Assembly (NCBI GenBank): GCA_036374835.1
Contig: DASUTB010000052.1
Location: 1 to 64,000, forward strand
Length of the DNA: 64,000 nucleotides
Reading direction: 5' to 3'
Origin: DASUTB01 sp036374835
Lineage (GTDB): Bacteria > Actinomycetota > Actinomycetes > Jiangellales > Jiangellaceae
Positions 57,762 through 64,000 of the stretch are shown one piece after another; the first letter of the stretch is position 1; each line of letters begins with the position of its first letter. A model generated the notes under the pieces. It searched no databases. It had not been told where the DNA came from and was given only the letters and a program-made list of their open reading frames with translations. A program made the position numbers and the translations under genes.

Positions 57762-59714
57762 TCACCGCGCTCGTGCGAGCTGGGGAATCTTGCCGCCGGC
57801 GATGACGATGGCCATCTGTCGGGGCGAGAGCCGGTGCCTGGCCTGGTACGACGTTTCCTTGGTGCGGTTACGGACCGTTACCTCGTTCTGGCTTTCAAGT
57901 GCATCGGTGACGTGGTCGACGGCGAGCTCATCGCCGATATCGATGTCGTCGTAGTCGGTGGCCGAGACGAACTCCAGCGCAAGGACGCCGAAGTTCACCA
58001 GGTTCTGCCAATGGATGCGGGCGTAGGACTTGGCAAGAACGAGCCGTAGCCCGAGATGGCGGGGCGCGATCGCGGCGTGCTCGCGGGACGAGCCCTGGCC
58101 GTAGTTGGCGCCGCCGACGATGACGTGACGTTCTGCGTCGCGCGCCCGCTGGACGTAGCCCGAGTCGATCCGGGCGAAGGCGAACTCGGCGAGCTTTGGG
58201 ATGTTGCTGCGGTACGGCAGCGCTTCGGCGCCGGCCGGCATGATCTCATCGGTTGAGACGTTGTCGCCGACCTTGATGACGACATCGGCGACGAGATCGT
58301 CGGGCATGGGGTCGAGGTCGGGGAGGTCGCCGATGGTCGCGCCCTTGGCCAGCTTCACCGATCGCGCTTCGGGCTCGGGCAACGGAGCCTCCAATGTCGC
58401 GGAGTCGACGCTCGACGTGCTCGGCAGGTCGAGCGCCGGGTGGTCCAGCCCGATTCGTTCGGGCAACGAGCGCGGGTCGGTGATCTCACCGGTCAAGGCG
58501 GCGGCCGCGGCGGTCTCGGGCGAGCAGAGCCAGACCGCGTCGTCGGCCGTGCCCGAGCGTCCCGGGAAGTTCCGCGGGAATGTGCGCAGGCTGTTGACGC
58601 CCACCGCCGGCGCCTGGCCCATCCCGATACAACCCATGCAGCCGGTCTGGTGGATCCGTGCCCCCGACCTGATCAGATCGGTGGTCGCACCCATCAGGGT
58701 GAGGTCGGTCAGGATCTCGCGCGATGTGGGGTTGACATCGAGTGACACCGCGGGATGGACCTGACGATCGCGCAGCATGGCCGCGACGACGGCGAAATCG
58801 CGTAGACCCGGATTGGCCGACGACCCGACGACGACCTGCTCGACCTGCTCGCCCGCCACGTCGCGAACCGGAACGACGTTGCCCGGCGAGCTCGGTCTCG
58901 CGATCAACGGCTCCAGTGCGCCGAGGTCGATCGCCTCGGTGAGGTCGTAGCCGGCACCTTGATCGGCGGTGAGCTCGGTGAAGTCAGCCGCGCGTTGCTC
59001 GGCACGCAGGAACGCGCGGACGTGGTCGTCGGCCGGGAACACGGTCGTGGTGGCGCCGAGCTCGGCGCCCATGTTGGCGATCACGTGGCGATCCATCGCG
59101 GTGAGTCCGGCCAGCCCCGGACCGTGGTACTCGATGATCCGGTTGACGCCGCCGTCCACGTCGTGCCTGCGGAGCATCTCGAGGATCACGTCCTTGGCGC
59201 TGACCCACGGCGGCAGCTCACCGGCGAGCCGGACTCCCCAGATCTCGGGCATCGTCAGATACACCGGCTCACCGGCCATCGCGGTCGCGACGTCGAGCCC
59301 GCCCACGCCGATGGCCAGCATGCCGAGCGAGCCGGCCGCGCAGGTGTGCGAGTCCGAGCCGACCATCGTCGCGCCGGGGACTCCGAACCGCTGCATGTGC
59401 GTGGGGTGCGACACGCCATTGCCGGGTCTGGAGTACCACAGGCCGAATCGCCGGCATGCCGAGCGCAGGAAGAGGTGGTCGGCCATGTTGCGCTCGTCGG
59501 TCTGCAGCAGGTTGTGGTCGACATACTGAACCGACACCTCGGTACGGACGCGGTCCAGGCCCAACGCCTCGAGCTCGAGCATGACCATCGTGCCGGTTGC
59601 GTCCTGAGTGAGGGTCTGGTCGATGCGCAGCCCGATCTCGCTGCCGGGCGACATCTCGCCTGATACCAGATGTGACCCGATCAGCTTCTGGGTGACGTTC
59701 CGAGGCTGCTGCAC
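57762..59714 (-). CDS. acn: Aconitate hydratase
   Basis: A 650-residue aconitase of the short form (the actinobacterial housekeeping type is about 900). Cluster cysteines: SDSHTCAAGSLG and the pair GCMGCIGMG. The swivel domain has ANYGQGSSREHAAIAPRHLGLR, with the substrate-binding SSRE. It isomerises citrate and isocitrate in the TCA cycle. A second, main aconitase is expected elsewhere. The upstream promoter is stress-type with -10 GGGAAT. Confidence 0.9.
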   Translation of the reverse strand: MQQPRNVTQKLIGSHLVSGEMSPGSEIGLRIDQTLTQDATGTMVMLELEALGLDRVRTEVSVQYVDHNLLQTDERNMADHLFLRSACRRFGLWYSRPGNGVSHPTHMQRFGVPGATMVGSDSHTCAAGSLGMLAIGVGGLDVATAMAGEPVYLTMPEIWGVRLAGELPPWVSAKDVILEMLRRHDVDGGVNRIIEYHGPGLAGLTAMDRHVIANMGAELGATTTVFPADDHVRAFLRAEQRAADFTELTADQGAGYDLTEAIDLGALEPLIARPSSPGNVVPVRDVAGEQVEQVVVGSSANPGLRDFAVVAAMLRDRQVHPAVSLDVNPTSREILTDLTLMGATTDLIRSGARIHQTGCMGCIGMGQAPAVGVNSLRTFPRNFPGRSGTADDAVWLCSPETAAAAALTGEITDPRSLPERIGLDHPALDLPSTSSVDSATLEAPLPEPEARSVKLAKGATIGDLPDLDPMPDDLVADVVIKVGDNVSTDEIMPAGAEALPYRSNIPKLAEFAFARIDSGYVQRARDAERHVIVGGANYGQGSSREHAAIAPRHLGLRLVLAKSYARIHWQNLVNFGVLALEFVSATDYDDIDIGDELAVDHVTDALESQNEVTVRNRTKETSYQARHRLSPRQMAIVIAGGKIPQLARAR

Positions 59715-59806
59715 AATTTCATCTCCCTCGACGTGTCCGTCTCCCTCGACGGACGCGCCGCCGGCAGGCGCCGTGTCACGGTCACTCCCTTCTCGTTGCC
59801 GAGAGG

Positions 59807-59831
59807 ATTCCCGCGCAGGCGGCAGTGAAAC
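59807..59831 (-). promoter_or_regulatory. SigB/F-type promoter, GTTT-N15-GGGAAT
   Basis: Minus strand GTTT (59831-59828), 15-base spacer, GGGAAT (59812-59807), 92 bases before the aconitase start. Confidence 0.5.
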
Positions 59832-59841
59832 CGGATCGGTG

Positions 59842-61113
59842 TCAGGTCCGGGAGAACTCGAACGGCAGCGCCTTGATGCAGCGCTCGTACTTGTCGGCGA
59901 GTTCTTCTTCGCTGTCGGCGCCGATGTGGATGTTGGCGAGGCCGAAGCTGTAACTGTCCTGGTCGTGCATGTCGGACAGCCGCAGGCCCTCCTCGACGAT
60001 CACCTCGATGGTCGTGCCTGGCACGTCGGCTTCGATGGCGGCGATCTCGTCGTCCGACGGACGGCGTCGTACCACGCCGTCCTCGAACCTCCGTGGGAAC
60101 CACTTGGCCGCGATCGCGAAGTCTCCCTCGCGATGGGGGAGATCGGGCTTTTTGCCGAGCGCGAGGTCGACCATGCACTTGTGGTTCGGCAGCCCGTCGA
60201 CAAGTTGGTAGAGCATCGCGTGGGATTGCGAGTGCCGTGGGTTGATCTCCAGGAGTTTGATGTCGCTGCGCTCCGGGTCCCAGAAGTACTCGATGTTGTA
60301 CGTCGAATCGTCCAGGCCGATGTGTGACATGACCCGCCGGCTCACGTCGGTCAGGCGGTCGAGGACATCCTCGGGCAGCTTGGACGGGTACTGGTAACGC
60401 AGGAAGCTCGGCGAGTCGGGGTAGTGGAACGAGTCGATGACGCCGCAGACCTTCACGTCCCCGCGGTAGCTGTGGCCCTCGACGGTGACCTGGTATCCGG
60501 TCCCCTGCTCTTCCACGAGGCAGGCCTGGCCGCCGACGTCCGAAATGTGCTCGGGGACGTCGGCCAGCGACATGATGTACTCGAACGGCCGGCCGATCCT
60601 GCCGACCTCCTCGCGCTCGGCGGACAGCACCTCACGCAGTCGGTCGTCGTTATCGACGTAGTACGCGGATTCCGAGGACGTGGACTTGACCGGCTTGACC
60701 CAGACGGGATAGCTGAGGTGGTCGGGCAACCTGGTGGCGTCAAGTTCGATCAGGTCGAATCGGGGCACCTCGTCGGGAATCACCTCCCGCTGCACGAGCC
60801 GGCTCCAGTACTTGTGCTCGCACTTGAGCACCGCTTCGACGCTCGGCCAGCGCAGGTTGAACTCCCGGTTCAGCACAGCAGCCATCTGGGTGACCGGAAA
60901 ATCCCAGTATCCGATGATTGCGTCGATGTCGTCGGGGAAGGCGTCGAGCTGTTCTCTGGCCTTGTCGAGGAGGTCCTTGATGGGGATTCGCTCGCCGTGG
61001 CGCAACTCGTCCACCGTCAACAGCTGGTGAAACCGGTGCTCCGATGCGTCGGGCAACGCCTGCAGGGTGGCCTCATTGATCTCATCCAGCCCGAGAACGA
61101 AGATGTCCCGCAT
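59842..61113 (-). CDS. ATP-grasp-family ligase of unknown substrate
   Basis: A 423-residue ATP-grasp enzyme. VLKCEHKYWSRLVQREVIPDEVPRF is the lid region, SYPVWVKPVKSTSSESAYYV the ATP-binding strand with Lys, EYIMSLADVPEHISDV and KLLEINPRHSQSHAMLYQLVDG the metal-binding Glu-x-Asn motif. The family forms peptide, amide or ester-like bonds by acyl phosphate. The substrate is not identifiable; divergent transcription from a BCCT osmolyte transporter hints at a compatible solute or its precursor. ATG 61113 has a poor ribosome site. Confidence 0.82.
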   Translation of the reverse strand: MRDIFVLGLDEINEATLQALPDASEHRFHQLLTVDELRHGERIPIKDLLDKAREQLDAFPDDIDAIIGYWDFPVTQMAAVLNREFNLRWPSVEAVLKCEHKYWSRLVQREVIPDEVPRFDLIELDATRLPDHLSYPVWVKPVKSTSSESAYYVDNDDRLREVLSAEREEVGRIGRPFEYIMSLADVPEHISDVGGQACLVEEQGTGYQVTVEGHSYRGDVKVCGVIDSFHYPDSPSFLRYQYPSKLPEDVLDRLTDVSRRVMSHIGLDDSTYNIEYFWDPERSDIKLLEINPRHSQSHAMLYQLVDGLPNHKCMVDLALGKKPDLPHREGDFAIAAKWFPRRFEDGVVRRRPSDDEIAAIEADVPGTTIEVIVEEGLRLSDMHDQDSYSFGLANIHIGADSEEELADKYERCIKALPFEFSRT

Positions 61114-61154
61114 TACTGCCTCACATTTCGGTGGAAAGGTCTTGTGCCGGGCAG

Positions 61155-61179
61155 GTACCCGTTTCGCCGGTTGTTACAC
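61155..61179 (-). promoter_or_regulatory. SigB/F-type promoter, GTGT-N15-GGGTAC
   Basis: Minus strand GTGT (61179-61176), 15-base spacer, GGGTAC (61160-61155), 41 bases before the ATP-grasp ATG. Confidence 0.6.
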
Positions 61180-61246
61180 CAGCGCCCTGCGCCAGGGCTT
61201 GCAACGCCGCGCGAAGCGCCGTCACTCTTTCCGCCCAGCTGTTGCG

Positions 61247-61271
61247 GTTTGTATCGCGCTCTGCTGGGCAT
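61247..61271 (+). promoter_or_regulatory. SigB/F-type promoter, GTTT-N15-GGGCAT
   Basis: GTTT 61247-61250, 15-base spacer, GGGCAT 61266-61271, 33 bases before the BCCT transporter ATG. Confidence 0.65.
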
Positions 61272-61304
61272 AGGAGAGCCACCCGCCACAAAAAGGGGGG
61301 AGTT

Positions 61305-62936
61305 ATGCCAGATCCTGTTGTTGGAACGACGTCATACGGCACCACAAGGCTCGAGACGCGCACCCGGTTCGATATCCGGCCTCAGGTATTCTTCCCAGCC
61401 GTCATCCTGATAGTGGCATTCGTCGTCCTGGGCGCGCTGATGCCCGAACGGCTGGCTTCGATATTCGAGAGTGTGCAGGCGTGGATCTCCGACACGCTCG
61501 GATGGTTCTACACCCTGTCTGTGACGATCTTTCTGGTATTCGTCGTCTGGCTTGCTCTGAGTAAACACGGAAAGAAGCGGCTCGGACCGGATGACGCCCG
61601 GCCCGATTACGGCAATTTCTCGTGGTTCGCGATGCTGTTCAGCGCCGGAATGGGCATCGGCCTGATGTTCTTCAGTGTGGCCGAACCGATGTCGCATTTC
61701 GCCATCGATCGACCACCCGGAGCGGGGGGCGAATCCGGGTCATCGGCCGCGGCGGCCGACGCGATGCGATACACCTTCTTCCACTGGGGCCTTCACGCAT
61801 GGGCGATCTATATCGTCGTAGGGCTGTCGCTGTGCTACTTCGCCTACCGCCGCGGTCTTCCGCTCGCGTTGCGCTCCGCGTTCCAGCCGCTTTTGGGCGA
61901 CCGTATCTACAGGTGGCCGGGGGACGCCATCGACACGCTCGCGATCGTGGGGACGCTGTTCGGAGTCGCCACATCGCTCGGCATCGGAGCCATTCAGATC
62001 ACCGGCGGGCTGAAATATCTGACCGGAATCACCATATCGCTCAACTGGCAGATTCTCTTGGTGATCGCAATCACGGCCGTGGCCACTCTCTCGGTCGTGC
62101 TCGGGCTACGGAGGGGAATCCGGCGACTGAGCCTGCTCAATATTGTCCTCGCCGGCGCGCTGGTGGTTTTCGTGTTCATCGTCGGGCCGACCGTGTTCAT
62201 ACTCAATGGTCTCGCCCAGAACGTCGGGCAGTACATCCAGACGCTGCCCGAGTTGTCGTTGCGGACGGACATGTTCACCGGTGGCGACTGGCAGCAGACC
62301 TGGACTCTGTTCTACTGGGGCTGGTGGATCTCGTGGTCGCCGTTCGTGGGGATGTTCATCGCCCGAATCTCCCGTGGCCGCACGGTCCGCGAATTCGTGG
62401 CCGGCGTCTTGCTAATGCCGACGTTCGTCACATTCCTGGTGCTCGAAGTATTCGGGCAGACCGCCTTCTACTCCGAACTGCGCGGACCGGGAGGCATCCT
62501 CGCCGCTACCGAGGAGCTGCCCGAGCAGGCCTTGTTCGCCTTGCTCGATCAGTATCCGATCTCTGCGGTCACCTCCGGCGTCGCCATCGTTGTGATCGCC
62601 ACGTTCTTCATCACCTCGTCGGACTCCGGCTCCCTGGTGGACGATATCCATGCCTCGGGCGGGAACCCGCACCCCATGCGTTCGACCCGCGTCTTCTGGG
62701 CACTGGCCGAGGGCGCGGTCGCCGCCACGTTGCTGGCCATCGGCGGTGAGAGGGGCCTGCAGGCCCTCCAGCAGGCATCGATAGCGTCCGGAGTCCCGCT
62801 CGCCGTTCTCCTGCTCGGGGCGTGTTGGGCGTTGGTGCGAGCGTTCCGCCGGGAGTACGACCAAACGTTTACCGAAAGCGGAGCGATCTCAGAGCGGCAG
62901 GAGGCCGAGCCGCAGCGAACTGCGCCCCAATCGTGA
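61305..62936 (+). CDS. BCCT-family betaine/choline/carnitine transporter
   Basis: A 543-residue secondary transporter with 12 membrane helices. The signature FYWGWWISWSPFVGMFIARISRGRTVREF is the family's central motif around helix 8, with the aromatic cage that binds trimethylammonium solutes. GMGIGLMFFSVAEPMSHF is helix 3, and the unwound stretch has the GxGxG motif of Na-coupled members. Import of compatible solutes in osmotic stress fits its stress promoter. ATG 61305 has AGGGGGGAG upstream. Confidence 0.92.
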   Translation: MPDPVVGTTSYGTTRLETRTRFDIRPQVFFPAVILIVAFVVLGALMPERLASIFESVQAWISDTLGWFYTLSVTIFLVFVVWLALSKHGKKRLGPDDARPDYGNFSWFAMLFSAGMGIGLMFFSVAEPMSHFAIDRPPGAGGESGSSAAAADAMRYTFFHWGLHAWAIYIVVGLSLCYFAYRRGLPLALRSAFQPLLGDRIYRWPGDAIDTLAIVGTLFGVATSLGIGAIQITGGLKYLTGITISLNWQILLVIAITAVATLSVVLGLRRGIRRLSLLNIVLAGALVVFVFIVGPTVFILNGLAQNVGQYIQTLPELSLRTDMFTGGDWQQTWTLFYWGWWISWSPFVGMFIARISRGRTVREFVAGVLLMPTFVTFLVLEVFGQTAFYSELRGPGGILAATEELPEQALFALLDQYPISAVTSGVAIVVIATFFITSSDSGSLVDDIHASGGNPHPMRSTRVFWALAEGAVAATLLAIGGERGLQALQQASIASGVPLAVLLLGACWALVRAFRREYDQTFTESGAISERQEAEPQRTAPQS

Positions 62937-62958
62937 GGGAGTTGCGATTGGGGCGCAG
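62920..62958. terminator. Strong bidirectional terminator
   Basis: CTGCGCCCCAATCG (62920-62933) pairs with CGATTGGGGCGCAG (62945-62958) over 14 bases, with an 11-base loop. It overlaps the BCCT stop codon and precedes the convergent CBS gene end, so it can stop transcription from either side. Confidence 0.75.
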
Positions 62959-62984
62959 CAAGCGATCGTCGGAGATCCTCCGGG

Positions 62985-63410
62985 TTACGTGTTCGGCTCG
63001 GCGGCGCTGATCTCGGCCAGCACTGATTCCGGATCCTCGGATACGGCGAGGTCACCGATCGAGACCATGCCAACAGCCTGACTGTCCGTTCCCAGCACTG
63101 GAAGCCGCCGCACCGCGTGCTGGCGGAGCAGCAGAACGGCTTCCTCGACGGTCATGTCCGGGAACACCGCGACCAGGTCCCGGGTGCATACGTCCCCGAC
63201 CGTGGTCGCCTCGGGCGCACGGCCGTTGGCGAGCACCCGGACCACAAGGTCCCGGTCAGTGATCATGCCCTGAACCCGGCCGTCCTCGACGACAAGGACG
63301 TCTCCAACGCCATTGACGCGCATCTGCTCCGCAGCTTCTATGGTCGAGGCCGTCGTCGGAATGGCGATAGCCCGTGGGGTCATGACGTCGGAAACTGTGC
63401 GATGTGCCAT
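62985..63410 (-). CDS. CBS-domain pair protein
   Basis: A 141-residue protein that is one CBS pair and nothing else: TVSDVMTPRAIAIPTTAST ... GMITDRDLVVRVLANG and VGDVCTRDLVAVFPDMTV ... GMVSIGDLAVSEDPES. It is close to the C-terminal part of the protein at 11158-11784, including the VGDVC and SIGDLAVS segments, so the two are probably paralogues. Ligand and partner are unknown. ATG 63410 has AAGGAGGAG upstream. Confidence 0.87.
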   Translation of the reverse strand: MAHRTVSDVMTPRAIAIPTTASTIEAAEQMRVNGVGDVLVVEDGRVQGMITDRDLVVRVLANGRAPEATTVGDVCTRDLVAVFPDMTVEEAVLLLRQHAVRRLPVLGTDSQAVGMVSIGDLAVSEDPESVLAEISAAEPNT

Positions 63411-63443
63411 GTCTCCTCCTTAACCCATCGCGTATGCGGGGGT

Positions 63444-63469
63444 ATACCCCGACAAGTGCCAACGCAAAC
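63444..63469 (-). promoter_or_regulatory. SigB/F-type promoter, GTTT-N16-GGGTAT
   Basis: Minus strand GTTT (63469-63466), 16-base spacer, GGGTAT (63449-63444), 33 bases before the CBS protein ATG. Confidence 0.75.
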
Positions 63470-63540
63470 CGCGATGTTGTTCGCGGACTGCGGATTCGAC
63501 CACGCAGCACCGCGGTGGGTTGTGGCGAGACGGCCGGACG

Positions 63541-63936
63541 CTAATAGGCGAAGTCCTCGGGCCTGGCTGCGGCGCGCCGCCGACGCGCTCGCTGCTCCGA
63601 CGGCGCCGGGCCGGCCTCGTCGTCCCACTCGCGGAGACGCCGGGCCGCTGCCTCAGCGCGGTCGGCGTGCTGCCGCTCCCGGCGGGCGACCGCCTCGAGT
63701 TCCTCGGCCCTGGCACGACGGTAGTCCGCCCCGCGCGTGAGCGAACCAGCGTCCGCATGGCTGAGCGGGCCACCTATGTCGTCGTCGGGTTCCGGTGCTC
63801 GGAGTTCGTTGACCCGCTCCGTGTCTCGCGGGTCCTTCGGCTCGCTGGATAGGTACTGCTGGACGAGGACGCTGATCGCAACGGTGGCCACGGCCAGGAG
63901 TAAGAAGACGAGAAGCGCAACATGTGCCGGATCCAT
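63541..63936 (-). CDS. Membrane-anchored charged coiled-coil protein
   Basis: A 131-residue protein. An N-terminal helix (HVALLVFLLLAVATVAISVLV) anchors it. A linker (PKDPRDTERVNELRAPEPDDD) and a coiled coil of Arg/Ala/Glu follow, then a basic end. It mirrors the 51466-51879 protein in design though not clearly in sequence. Function is unknown. GGGAGTG lies 10 bases upstream of ATG 63936. Confidence 0.75.
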   Translation of the reverse strand: MDPAHVALLVFLLLAVATVAISVLVQQYLSSEPKDPRDTERVNELRAPEPDDDIGGPLSHADAGSLTRGADYRRARAEELEAVARRERQHADRAEAAARRLREWDDEAGPAPSEQRARRRRAAARPEDFAY

Positions 63937-63958
63937 CGTTCATTCACACTCCCTGGTA

Positions 63959-63976
63959 AGGACGGACGTCCGTCCT
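63959..63976. promoter_or_regulatory. 18-base perfect palindrome
   Basis: AGGACGGACGTCCGTCCT reads the same on both strands and lies 22 bases upstream of the coiled-coil gene at the window edge. It could be an operator for a dimeric regulator or part of a longer site beyond the window. Confidence 0.4.
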
Positions 63977-64000
63977 CCTTGTGGCCCCGCTATCGGGCGA

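Noticed and set aside
1..64000. CRISPR array, prophage or insertion sequence
   Set aside because: No regularly spaced repeats, transposase motif, integrase or phage structural gene was seen. The only direct repeats found are those inside nuoL and the sigma gene tail.

Overview
The window is very GC-rich DNA with dense, often overlapping genes (ATGA/GTGA junctions) and frequent GTG starts. Marker families include a WhiB-like regulator, a DUF222/HNH nuclease, nickel superoxide dismutase, UdgX, and Ku with a LigD split into two proteins. Together they indicate a high-GC Actinomycetota chromosome. I cannot place the genus from the sequence.

The unifying signal is regulatory. A SigB/SigF-type alternative sigma factor lies at 979-1800. 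At least 25 start regions across the window carry the promoter form known for this class in actinobacteria, GTTT (or GNNT), a 14-16 base spacer, then GGGTAT/GGGTAC. The downstream genes are typical stress functions: an Fe-S protein, Ni-SOD, hemerythrins, CBS proteins, short-chain dehydrogenases, Ku, a DJ-1/PfpI protein, a Balon-like ribosome factor, a BCCT osmolyte transporter, aconitase, WhiB-transketolase and several 47-80 residue membrane proteins. At six genes the -10 hexamer lies exactly 9 bases before the start codon, which predicts leaderless mRNAs.

Layout: 1-3 kb has an HNH nuclease tail, the sigma factor and small stress proteins. 3-6.6 kb has a ThDP enzyme and Ni-SOD, then a frameshifted CYP152-like P450. 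6.7-13 kb has a flavin disulfide oxidoreductase, a PAP2/lipid kinase fusion, a glycosyltransferase, a CBS protein and an SDR. 13.1-21.1 kb is a reduced complex I-like operon (A, an unusual soluble protein, H, J, K, L, M, N) without the NADH and Fe-S subunits. 21.1-29 kb holds a shortened fpg, a selenocysteine-containing formate dehydrogenase operon with a visible SECIS hairpin, selB and tRNA-Sec. 29-36.5 kb is a stress block ending in UdgX. 36.6-38.9 kb is selA-selD. 39-43 kb has a group 2 sigma-70, the Ku operon and PfpI/HhH-GPD. 43-47 kb has an acyl-CoA ligase, an atypical aquaporin and a zinc alcohol dehydrogenase. 47.1-51.4 kb is the LigD operon with NDH-2 and a hemerythrin protein. 51.5-64 kb has the Balon-like factor, membrane proteins, transketolase-WhiB, aconitase, an ATP-grasp ligase, the BCCT transporter and a CBS protein.

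The parts connect. All selenocysteine machinery (selA, selB, selC, selD) lies within 17 kb of its evident client, formate dehydrogenase. Two formaldehyde-dehydrogenase-like enzymes could supply formate. The double-strand-break repair genes are split between two loci but share a C-terminal SAP/Rho-N-like module with a hemerythrin protein. Three genes (P450, fpg and one SDR) are visibly damaged.
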